A stretch of 64,000 nt of DNA, taken from NCBI RefSeq assembly GCF_000185725.2, contig NZ_KI391953.1:1480750-1544749 (forward strand), given 5' to 3'. The position numbers and the translations under genes are program-made. This document shows, piece by piece, positions 1 through 9,538 of this stretch. Position 1 is the stretch's first letter. Every line of letters starts with the position of its first letter. The notes beneath the pieces were generated by a model. It did not search any database, was not told the origin of the DNA, and saw only the letters and a list, made by a program, of their open reading frames with translations. This DNA comes from Segniliparus rugosus ATCC BAA-974 (lineage in GTDB: Bacteria; Actinomycetota; Actinomycetes; Mycobacteriales; Mycobacteriaceae).

Positions 1-1968
<1,968 letters not shown>

Positions 1969-1972
<4 letters not shown>

Positions 1973-2805
1973 GCGGGGCAGAAGGGCGCGCTTCGGCCGC
2001 GAAATGGGCGGCGTTGGACCTGCTCGCGGTGGTGTACGCGCTGGTGCCGGTCGGATGGATCGTCAGCCTCTCGCTCAAACCGAGTTCCACCATCGGCGAC
2101 GGCAGGTTCATCCCGAGCGATGTGACGCTGGAAAATTATCGCCAGGTGTTCAAGACGGGCGATTTCACGGCCGCGCTCGTGAATTCCATCGGCGTGGCGC
2201 TCATCGCGACAGCGCTCGCCGTGGCGGCAGGGGCGCTCGCCGCGTACGCCACGGCGCGCGTCGAGTTCCGGGGCAAGCGAGTGTTCGTCGGCGTGATGCT
2301 CGCCGTCATGATGTTCCCGCAGATCTCCCTCGCCACCCCGCTCTTCGACGTGGAGCGCCAGCTCGGGCTGTTCGACACCTGGATCGGCCTGATCTTGCCG
2401 TACGCCACGTTCGCGATGCCGCTGGCCGTCTACACGCTGGCGGCGTTCTTCCGCGAGATCCCACGGGATCTGGAGGACGCGGCGGCGATGGACGGAGCGA
2501 GCCCGATGACCACATTCCGGCGGGTGATCCTGCCGCTCGCCGCCCCCGGCGCGGTCGCGACAGCCATCCTCGTCTTCATTTTCGCCTGGAACGACCTGCT
2601 CTTCGCGTCGACGTTGACCGCGACGTCCCGTTCCGTCACCGCGCCGGTGGCGATGGCGAACTTCACCGGCAGCTCCGAATTCGAGGAGCCGACCGGCACC
2701 ATCGCAGCGGCCGCGGTCATCATCACGATCCCCATCGTGATTTTCGTGGTGTTGTTCCAGCGCAGGATCGTCGCCGGGCTGACATCAGGAGCGGTGAAGG
2801 GCTAG
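1969..2805 (+). CDS. sugB: Sugar ABC transporter permease, SugB-like
   Basis: 278-aa MalG/UgpE-type permease that starts at the ATGA overlap with sugA. Six hydrophobic segments are readable and the EAA loop sits around residues 168-190 ([11 protein letters not shown] followed by ILP). In M. tuberculosis the ATPase gene sugC follows directly; here the operon ends in TAG at 2803-2805 and a tRNA-Gly on the other strand follows, with no ATPase gene nearby. The transporter therefore needs an ATPase encoded elsewhere, or the operon has lost its last gene. Confidence 0.85.
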
Positions 2806-2824
2806 TCGCGGAGACACCACGCGA

Positions 2825-2876
2825 AGCTGGTGTTTGGGGTTGTGCTCGTGGAGCCGATGTCGGGAGTCGAACCCGC
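2825..2876 (-). repeat. Degenerate duplicate of the tRNA-Gly 3' part (copy 1)
   Basis: These 52 bases match 2905-2956 at 49 positions (80-bp offset). They reproduce the tRNA-Gly downstream flank, encoded CCA, acceptor 3' strand and T arm. A decayed anticodon-arm-like stretch follows at 2894-2910, but no 5' acceptor half exists, so this is a tRNA fragment and not a second gene. Partial duplication of a tRNA 3' end is the usual scar of tyrosine-recombinase integration, though simple slippage duplication would look similar. Confidence 0.75.
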
Positions 2877-2928
2877 TGTGGTGTCGGGCGGGGCCAGCTT
2901 GGGGAGCTGCTGTTTGGGGTTGTGCTCG

Positions 2929-3002
2929 TGGAGCCGATGACGGGAATCGAACCCGCGTGTTCAGCTTGGGAAGCTGACATTCTACCATTGAACTACATCG
3001 GC
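2929..3002 (-). tRNA. tRNA-Gly (anticodon CCC)
   Basis: Read on the minus strand, a 7-bp acceptor stem (GCCGATG/CATCGGC), D arm, anticodon arm TCAGC-TTCCCAA-GCTGA and T arm with loop TTCGATT fold without gaps. The anticodon is CCC, reading GGG glycine codons. The discriminator is U73, as usual for bacterial tRNA-Gly, and the 3' CCA is encoded. It lies between sugB and a decayed catabolic patch. Confidence 0.95.
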
Positions 3003-3523
3003 AGTGGACCTGCGGGAAATCCTGCGGGCATTGCAGAAACTAGTGTTTCCCAAGGTCAGGGGCACGGAGGCGGGCCTGTGAGGGTCTGTCTCGTGCTTGG
3101 GAAGCTAGTTTAGCAGACGGTTTCGGGGTTTTCTGCCAGAGGTTTCTGGTTTGGGCAGGCGGGTTCGGCGCGGCAGCAGTTGCCACTGGTTTGAGGCTGT
3201 CTTGACTGGTGGATCGGGGGAGCGTTGTCAGAGGCGCCAGGCGAGGGCGTTGCGGGCAATGCCGAGGAGCGGGCTGGTCGTTGCGATTCGAGTCCTGCGG
3301 GCTGGGCTTGCGTCCCAGGTGGTCCGCCGGGGTCGTCGGCAAGGATGACGTGCAGTTCTACAGCCCACGAATGTTGGGCGGGCGGACGAGCGGCATGGCG
3401 AGCGTCACATTATTTAGCGACCGGGGATGAAGTGGCAAAGGCAGAGGTTTTCTTCACGGCAGCACAGCTTGGCTGTTATGAACTTTCATGCCGGTCTCAC
3501 GATGACTGGGAAGGCGAGACCTG
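3003..3523. other. Gene-poor stretch downstream of the tRNA-Gly
   Basis: About 520 bases with only short, mutually overlapping open frames that show no recognisable protein and no ribosome-binding sites. A segment resembling the tRNA-Gly anticodon arm (cttgggaagct) recurs near 3099-3109, suggesting further tRNA-derived debris. Confidence 0.5.
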
Positions 3524-4249
3524 ATGGCACGGAGCGTTGTCGTGGTGGGCAGAGGTTCGGGTGGCATGGTCATGGCCGCTCGGCTGTCCGGGAACAAGGG
3601 CCGTTGGGCGACCTTGCTGGAGGCGGGGCCGGCGTACACGAACGCGGGCTTCCCCGCCGAGGCGAAGGAGGCCGCGAAGCTCGGCCCGTGCCGGGGGCAC
3701 ACGGCGGCCAAAGGCAAGCTCGACCACCATCGAGCCCCGTTCCGGGGGGAGATCCTCGGCTTGACACGGCCGGTCTCCCTCGGCTCGATGACGCTCCTCT
3801 CCTCGGGCTCGGAGCAACCGCCTGGGATCGACCTTGGCTTCCTCGGGGCCGAGCAGGACGTCGCGAGCCTGCTCGAAGGGATCCGCCGTTGGCGGATATC
3901 ATCAGCGGCACCATCGGGACCGGACGCGACGGACGAGGAGCTCATTGAAGCGGCTAAGCGCATCCTTGGCACGTACCACCGGCATATACCACCGCCCGTG
4001 GCGACCGCCGCTATCGGCGCTCCGGGGTCTTGCTAGGGTGTGGTCGACGCGTATGGTTCGGCGCACGGGCTCGACAAGCTGCGCGTGGTGGACGCCTCGA
4101 TCCTCCCAGGCACCTCATCGGCCGCCAGCAATCCGACCGTGATCGGGATCGCCGAGACCATTGCCCGCGAAACCTGCCCCGCAGAACACCCGAGCGCTGG
4201 CCGTCCAGGCGAGCGCGAGAATACGGAGATTGAAGGATATGTTTCATAA
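3524..4249 (+). pseudogene. Decayed GMC-family FAD oxidoreductase (choline dehydrogenase-like)
   Basis: The frame opens with a GMC-type FAD-binding start (SVVVVGRGSGGMVMAARLSG). It then jumps after about 45 residues straight into the C-terminal GMC domain (RPVSLGSMTLLSSGSE, then IDLGFLGAEQDVASLLEGIR). An in-frame TAG at 4034-4036 interrupts it, and after that the conserved end continues in the same frame (VVDAYGSAHGLDKLRVVDAS). Intact family members are about 500-550 aa, so roughly half the gene is missing and a stop has been gained. The glycine motif is also altered (GRGSGG instead of GGGSAG). Its neighbours are an aromatic decarboxylase and an aldehyde dehydrogenase stub, pointing to a former alcohol/aldehyde/aromatic acid catabolic cluster. 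Confidence 0.85.
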
Positions 4250-5243
4250 AGTCGTCCTCGAAGAGCACGTGTCCACCCCGAGGAACAACGAGCTCTGGGA
4301 CAGCACGGGCGAGGCTGCCCGCAACGGCAAGGACTACATGGAGCAGGTCGACAAGGACTTGCTCGAGGTCGACCGCAGGGTCGCGAAGCTTAAGGCGCAC
4401 GGGATCGGCTACTCGATCCTGTCGCTGACGTCGCCCGGCATCCAGGGCATTGCGGACCCTTCGCTGGCGACCGAAGTGGCAATCGAGACGAACGATTACG
4501 TGAAGAAGAACTATGTGGACAAGTACCCTCAGACGTTGGGCTTCTTCGCGGCCGTCGCGGTACAGGAGCCCCACAAGGCCGCAGCCGAACTCGAACGGGC
4601 CGTTGCAGAACTCGGCGCGCACGGCGCCATGATCAACGGCTACTACAACGTCTCGGGCCAGGACGCGGGGGTGTATCTCGACCATGAGGACGCGGAGCCG
4701 TTCTGGGCGAAAGCGTCCGAGCTGGATGTCCCTGTGTACTTGCACCCGCGCGAGGCGCGCCCGTCCGGCCAAGCGCTGTACGAGCCTTACGGCTCGCTGG
4801 TCGGCTCCGCATGGGGGTTTGCCCACGAGACCGCGACGCACGCGCTGCGCTTGATCCTGTCCGGCCTCTTCGACCGCTTCCCCAATATTCAGATCATCCT
4901 CGGCCACCAGGGGGAGGGGCTGCCCCAGATGATCCCCCGCGTGGCATCGCGTCTGCGCAAGCAGCGGCACGGCTCGGGTCTCGGGGCCAACCAGCTCCCC
5001 GTCGAACACTACTTCCACAACAATTTCTATGCCACGACGTCAGGCCACTTCCACACGAAGAGCCTGTACAACACGCTGGACGAGCTGGGAGTCGACCGCA
5101 CCCTGTTCTCCATCGACTACCCGTACGAAGACATCGAAGAAGGCGTCGCCTGGTTCGACAACGCGCTGCTCGCGGAAAATGACCGGCTCAAGATCGGCCG
5201 GACCAACGCGGTCAGGCTTTTCGGCCTGCCAGAGGACGTCTGA
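4239..5243 (+). CDS. Amidohydrolase-2 family aromatic decarboxylase (gamma-resorcylate / salicylate decarboxylase-like)
   Basis: 334-aa cytosolic TIM-barrel protein. The start MFHKVVLEEH at 4239 is preferred over an upstream ATG at 4161 because it gives the family N-terminus and has GGAGAT upstream. Metal ligands of gamma-resorcylate decarboxylase are all visible: E8 and H10 (EEH), H169 (VYLHPR), H223 (ILGHQGEGLP) and D293 (FSIDYPYE). The length matches the family. The expected reaction is reversible non-oxidative decarboxylation of a 2,6-dihydroxybenzoate- or salicylate-like acid; substrate choice cannot be read from sequence. The gene is intact although its neighbours on both sides are wrecked. 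Its first codons overlap the end of the GMC remnant. Confidence 0.85.
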   Translation: MFHKVVLEEHVSTPRNNELWDSTGEAARNGKDYMEQVDKDLLEVDRRVAKLKAHGIGYSILSLTSPGIQGIADPSLATEVAIETNDYVKKNYVDKYPQTLGFFAAVAVQEPHKAAAELERAVAELGAHGAMINGYYNVSGQDAGVYLDHEDAEPFWAKASELDVPVYLHPREARPSGQALYEPYGSLVGSAWGFAHETATHALRLILSGLFDRFPNIQIILGHQGEGLPQMIPRVASRLRKQRHGSGLGANQLPVEHYFHNNFYATTSGHFHTKSLYNTLDELGVDRTLFSIDYPYEDIEEGVAWFDNALLAENDRLKIGRTNAVRLFGLPEDV

Positions 5244-5360
5244 CACTGAACCGCGGCATGGACCTCATGTACCGCCCTGGGGGATACGCGTTGGCCAGCT
5301 GGAGGCAGGAAGAAGGCGCAATCGAGCCAGCTCGCGGCAGAAGGAAACAGGAGGCTTGTA

Positions 5361-5426
5361 ATGATCGACGCACTTCACTGGGTTGACGGCGAGTGGGTGG
5401 ATTCGGAGCAGCGCTCGGCCGCATGA
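5361..5426 (+). pseudogene. Aldehyde dehydrogenase N-terminal stub
   Basis: A 21-codon frame with a good ribosome-binding site (AGGAGG about 10 nt upstream) reads MIDALHWVDGEWVDSEQRSA then TGA. HWVDGEWVDS is the typical N-terminal beta hairpin of NAD-dependent aldehyde dehydrogenases of about 480 aa, and nothing of the remaining domain follows. It is best read as the deleted remnant of a third gene of the catabolic cluster. Confidence 0.65.
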
Positions 5427-6184
5427 ACGGTCTCGTGGTGTTGGAAGATTTTATCGACTGCAAGGCCCACGACACCGCCCGCGAACTCGACCCCTCGCAC
5501 GATCTTAATAAGGATCCGGGTTGTTCGATGTGAGCGGTGTTTGCGCGGTGCCCGAGGCCTGTGCTGTGCTCAGGGTCGTCGACACCGAGCCTGCCGCCGC
5601 GCTCAGGGGCGTGGAGGTCGTGGCGTGGAGGTCGTAGAGCTCGGGAGGCTGCCCGCTTGCGCGGCGGTCGCGCCGGGGCCGTTGTGGCGGCTCCGGTCGT
5701 GTTTGCGGCTGCGGCGCCCGCGTCGGCCCCTTTCGCGGCACTGCTCGAAGCGTTGTTAGAGCCGTTGCTGAGATCGAGCGTGCCGTTCAAGCCCGCCGTG
5801 TCCGAACTGCCCGCTTTGAGAGCACGAGAAACGAAAACCGATAAGAGGCGTAAGAAAACGAGAACCGCTGCTGTCGCTTCTTAAGCGCGCTTTTGAGCCG
5901 AGAAGCTTCTATAACAAGTGAGCTGAGAAACGTCTGTGGAATCACGGATTATGCCGTGCGGGGAATCTCGCAAGCCGCGCAGCCCCTGAAATAGGGTCAA
6001 TTTCGGTGATATAAAACATTTTCTGTCTTGCATTGCGCCGTCAGGCGCGTTATAAGCGTATTGCTGGGGTCGGGCGAGGTTCGGCATGGGGCGGACGACG
6101 TTGGTGCGCGCTCCTCGACGGCGCTGTGGCCGGCAGTCGGGGGCGGCTCTTAATGCAGCGGTTTGACCGGATAACCAGCAGTCA
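5427..6184. other. Non-coding or decayed stretch between catabolic remnants and mmpL
   Basis: No convincing gene. A short frame overlapping the ALDH stub (5423 onward, 36 codons) has no recognisable relatives. The minus strand at 5505-5880 holds Ala/Thr-rich frames without a usable start codon. From about 5885 to 6060 the DNA is much more A+T rich than its surroundings and contains the promoter-like sequence listed separately. Confidence 0.5.
6028..6056 (+). promoter_or_regulatory. Sigma-70-type promoter pointing into the mmpL 3' end
   Basis: TTGCAT (6028-6033) and TATAAG (6051-6056) are separated by 17 bases, inside an A+T-rich island. Transcription would run rightward, antisense to the end of mmpL, with no plus-strand gene in front of it. 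The spacer contains the dyad GCGCC-GTCA-GGCGC. Confidence 0.4.
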
Positions 6185-8998
6185 TCAGCTTTGCGGGGCA
6201 GCCCGGGCTCGCTCCGGCCGGTTGCGCACCGTGATCGGCCACCAGAACCATCTGCCGAGGAGCGCGGCGACCGAGGGGATGACGAACGAGCGGACGATCA
6301 AGGTGTCGAGGAAGAGCCCGATGCCGACTGTGGTCCCGATCTGCGCGATGTTGTGGGCGTATCCCGCGATCATCGCGAACATCGTGAAGCCGAACACGAG
6401 CCCTGCGGTGGTGACCACATCGCCGGTGCTCGCCATGGAACGGATGATCCCGGTGTTGATCCCGGCTTTCAGCTCCTCCTTGAATCGCGCGACGAGCAGC
6501 AGGTTGTAGTCCGCTCCCACCGCGACGAGAAAGACGAACGAAATCGGGGCCACCGACCAGTGCAACTGGTTGCCGACGATGTCTTGCCAGATGAAAACGG
6601 TCAGCCCCAGCGCGGAGAGGTACGACAGGGCGACGGTGCCGATCACCACGACCGCCGCGACCAGGCTGCGCAGCAGGATGAGGACGACGCAGAAGACGAA
6701 GGCGAAGGCGGCGACGATGCTGGTGATGAAGTCCTCGCGGGCGAACGCCTGGATGTTGAGCAGCGTGCCGCCCGCGCCGCCGACGCTCACCGTGCTGCCC
6801 GCGAGCGAGGTGCCTTTGATCGCGGTGAGCGCGGTCGGGATGATCTCCGCGCTCAAGTCCATGCTCTCCTGGCTGAAGCCCGGCATCTCTGCGGTGACGA
6901 TCATGCGAGTGGCTTTGCCGTCCGGCGAGAAGAAGTACGGCATCGCATTCTTGAAGAGCGGATTCTCCAAGGCTTGGCTGGGCAAGAAGAAGGAATTGTT
7001 GGGGTCGCCAGCCGCGAAGCTCTTGCTGACCTCCTCGGTGAACTGGGTGATCTGCGAGACCTGCGGCAGCAGCGCCCCGAGCGCGCTTTGCAGCGGCGCG
7101 AGCAACGCCTTGGCCTGGGCCACGAAGCTCTTGAGCCCGCCCAACTGCGCGGAGAGCCGGGGGAGCGACTGCGCCGCCGAGTTCGAGCCGCGCACGAGAC
7201 CCCCGACCAGGCCGTCGAACTGGTCGAGGTCGTCGAAGAGCGAGAAGCCGGTGAGCGCGGCTTGGCAATAGTCGTTGTTCTCGCAGTTCGGGAGCGAGCT
7301 CACGAACTGGCGGGCGGGTTCGGCGGTGTCGCGCAGCGAGTCCAGTTTCTCCACGACGCCCGAGAGCGCCGCCTGCAGCTGCTCGGCGCTGCCGAGAGCC
7401 TGGCCGATGCCTTGCTTGCCGGAGCTGAGCGCGCCTTCGAGCCCGTTGATCGTGGCCGACAGCTGGCCCACGCGGCTTGAGAGCGTGTTCAAATCGTCGA
7501 CTCGGCGCTGGAGCAAATCGGTCATCTGCGTGAGCCGGTTGCCGACGTAGCCCGCCTGGCTGGTGAGCGTGCTTTGCTCCAGCGGGGCGGACAGCGGCCT
7601 TGTGATGCCCTGGACGGCGTTGACCCCGGGGAGCGCGACGATCGCGTTGGTCACTTTCGCGAGGGCGATCAGGTCCGAGGGGTTGCGCATGTCGTGGTCG
7701 GCCTCCACGACGAAGAGGTTGGGGATCAGGATGTTCGGCGGCAGATGGCGGTCGGCGGCGGCGATTCCCGTGTTCGCCGGGGAGTCGCTCGGCTGCGCTT
7801 TGCGCTCATCGTAGCTCACGGTGAACGTGGGCAGGATGAGGATCAGCACGGCGAGCGCCCCGAGGCTCGCGGCGAGGACCGGCGCAGGCCAGCGGACCAC
7901 GGTGGTGCCGATCCGCCGCCATCGCCGGATCGCCTGTCGCTCGCGCGGTTCGAGGTAGCCGAGTTTGCTGCCGAGCGCCAAGAGGGCAGGTCCGAGCGTG
8001 AGCGCCGCCGCGAGGGTGACGATCACGGCGATGGTGCAGGGCAGCCCAGACGTGGAGAAGATGGCGAGCCGGGTGAACGTCATACAGGCGGTCGCGCCCG
8101 CGACGGTCAGCGCCGACGCGACGATGATGTGCTCGGTCCCGGCGAGCGCGGTGTAGTAGGCGCGCTCGGGGTCCTCGCCAGCCCGACGCGCCTCTTGGTA
8201 CCTGCCGAGGAGGAAGATGCCGTAGTCCGTCCCCGCGCCCAGCACGATCACCGAGAGCAGGGAGGAGGCGAAGATCGAGATCCTGATGAGACCGTGGTCG
8301 CCGCAGAACGCGACCACCGCCCGCGCGGTCGCCAGGCTGAGCCCGACGGTGAGCAAGGGCACCATGATGGTGGTCGGGGAGCGGTACACCCAGATCAGGA
8401 CTCCTCCGACGAGCAGGGTGCAGGCGGCGAGGAGGATGAGGATCGAGTCGTTGATCGACACGAGCTCGTCGTTCACCACGACGGAGGCTCCGGTGAGATA
8501 GACGCGGACCCCCGTCGGCGGCGGAGTGGCCGCAATGATGTCCCTAGCCGCCTGGGTGGACTCCATGGCCAGCGCCGTGCCCATGTTCCCGGCCAGGTTG
8601 ACCAGGACGTACGCGGCTTTGCCGTCGTGGCTTTCGTTCGCGGGGGCGAAGTTCGGGTCAGACCAGAGGTCGAGCGCAGAGTTGACGTGTCTTTTGTCCG
8701 CGAGCAGTTTCGCAAGGAGCGTCGAGTAGTACTGATGCGCCTCCTCGTCGAGCGGCTGGTCCCCTTCGACGAGGAGGTAGCCGAAGTTGTTCGTGCCGGT
8801 GCCGCCGAAGTATTTGCCGAGCTTCATGAAGGCCTGCACGGAGGCGGCCTCGTCTGGCAGGAAGGATTGGGCGCGCTGCTGGATGACCGTCTCCAGCTGC
8901 GGGACGACGAGATTGAGCGCTCCTGCGAGCAGCAGCCAGAGCACGACGACCGGCGCGGCGAACTTGTGCAGCAGCCGCCCGAGCGGCGGCCGGCTCAT
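6185..8998 (-). CDS. mmpL: MmpL-family RND transporter
   Basis: 937-aa inner-membrane transporter of the mycobacterial MmpL family, which exports lipids or siderophores with proton exchange. The order is classic: one N-terminal membrane helix, a periplasmic loop (about residues 40-190), five helices, a second large loop carrying the mostly helical insertion (about 420-690), then six helices. The proton-relay Asp-Tyr pairs appear in both halves (GAGTDYGIFLLGRY and VGADYNLLLVARF). The ATG at 8998 overlaps the stop of the MmpS gene (ATGA). A far longer open frame upstream covers mmpS and is an artefact. Cargo cannot be told from sequence alone. Confidence 0.93.
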   Translation of the reverse strand: MSRPPLGRLLHKFAAPVVVLWLLLAGALNLVVPQLETVIQQRAQSFLPDEAASVQAFMKLGKYFGGTGTNNFGYLLVEGDQPLDEEAHQYYSTLLAKLLADKRHVNSALDLWSDPNFAPANESHDGKAAYVLVNLAGNMGTALAMESTQAARDIIAATPPPTGVRVYLTGASVVVNDELVSINDSILILLAACTLLVGGVLIWVYRSPTTIMVPLLTVGLSLATARAVVAFCGDHGLIRISIFASSLLSVIVLGAGTDYGIFLLGRYQEARRAGEDPERAYYTALAGTEHIIVASALTVAGATACMTFTRLAIFSTSGLPCTIAVIVTLAAALTLGPALLALGSKLGYLEPRERQAIRRWRRIGTTVVRWPAPVLAASLGALAVLILILPTFTVSYDERKAQPSDSPANTGIAAADRHLPPNILIPNLFVVEADHDMRNPSDLIALAKVTNAIVALPGVNAVQGITRPLSAPLEQSTLTSQAGYVGNRLTQMTDLLQRRVDDLNTLSSRVGQLSATINGLEGALSSGKQGIGQALGSAEQLQAALSGVVEKLDSLRDTAEPARQFVSSLPNCENNDYCQAALTGFSLFDDLDQFDGLVGGLVRGSNSAAQSLPRLSAQLGGLKSFVAQAKALLAPLQSALGALLPQVSQITQFTEEVSKSFAAGDPNNSFFLPSQALENPLFKNAMPYFFSPDGKATRMIVTAEMPGFSQESMDLSAEIIPTALTAIKGTSLAGSTVSVGGAGGTLLNIQAFAREDFITSIVAAFAFVFCVVLILLRSLVAAVVVIGTVALSYLSALGLTVFIWQDIVGNQLHWSVAPISFVFLVAVGADYNLLLVARFKEELKAGINTGIIRSMASTGDVVTTAGLVFGFTMFAMIAGYAHNIAQIGTTVGIGLFLDTLIVRSFVIPSVAALLGRWFWWPITVRNRPERARAAPQS

Positions 8999-9408
8999 GC
9001 GGCCACCACGTTGCAGGTCACCGCGGCCGAGGCTCCGCTCGCGGACTGTTCGTCGCGCTGCTGGCCGTTGACGAGGATGCGGCACGAGACCTGGCCCGCG
9101 CTGGACTGCGCGGTCACCCCGGTCGGCATGGTCAGCTGCTTGGTGCGCAGCGTGACGCGCCAGGGCAGTGTGGCGGACACGTGCTGGACGGCGTTGTGCT
9201 CGTCGAGGTACGACAGCGCCACGGCGGAGCCGACCGGCCCGGCGACCTCGTAGTCGACGACCTTCTCGCGGAGCTGGCCGAATTGGGGAGGCTTGGGCGA
9301 GTGGCCGATCGCCAAATCGGGGATCGGGCTCAAACGCAGATGCGCCACGAACACGCCGGTCGCGGCGAGGGTCGCGGCGGCGACGGCGTACACCCATGCG
9401 TTCTTCAC
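8995..9408 (-). CDS. mmpS: MmpS-family accessory protein
   Basis: 137 aa: one N-terminal membrane helix (residues 5-24) followed by an exported beta-rich domain ending in cysteine-bearing strands (SCRILVN, AAVTCNVVAA), as in MmpS proteins that assist their cognate MmpL. The start is GTG at 9408, chosen for the GAGGAG about 8 nt upstream. It is translationally coupled to mmpL through ATGA. Two dyads in the leader (9457-9504) are candidate operators for a local or TetR-type repressor; no regulator gene is adjacent. Confidence 0.9.
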   Translation of the reverse strand: MKNAWVYAVAAATLAATGVFVAHLRLSPIPDLAIGHSPKPPQFGQLREKVVDYEVAGPVGSAVALSYLDEHNAVQHVSATLPWRVTLRTKQLTMPTGVTAQSSAGQVSCRILVNGQQRDEQSASGASAAVTCNVVAA

Positions 9409-9456
9409 ACGTAGCTCCTCTGCTGGAGAACCAGGATCAGGTGAGCATTAGGCTAT

Positions 9457-9504
9457 ATGCCATAAGCATGGGAGAGTGTGGCGGCGGCTATGCGAATTGG
9501 CATA
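9457..9504 (-). promoter_or_regulatory. Two inverted repeats in the mmpS leader
   Basis: ATGC-N5-GCAT at 9457-9469 and TATGC-N6-GCATA at 9489-9504 share the half-site ATGC/GCAT and lie 48-96 nt upstream of the mmpS start, next to TATAGC/TAATGC minus-strand -10 candidates. The arrangement fits paired operators for a dimeric repressor. Confidence 0.4.
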
Positions 9505-9538
9505 ACGGGGAGGAAAGAGTGGCCTCGGTCACATGCAT

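Noticed and set aside
2852-2931. A second complete tRNA-Gly gene
   Set aside because: No 5' acceptor half or D arm, a mismatched T stem and an overlong variable region; only a fragment.
3151-3522. Several overlapping short ORFs in the gap after tRNA-Gly
   Set aside because: They overlap in different frames and strands, lack ribosome-binding sites and resemble no protein.
5423-5533. A 36-codon ORF overlapping the ALDH stub (MNGLVVLEDFIDCK start)
   Set aside because: No family resemblance or independent start signal; possible junction product of the deletion.
5505-5880. A minus-strand secreted Ala/Thr-rich protein
   Set aside because: The hydrophobic leader has no ATG/GTG/TTG start after the in-frame stop and codon use is irregular.
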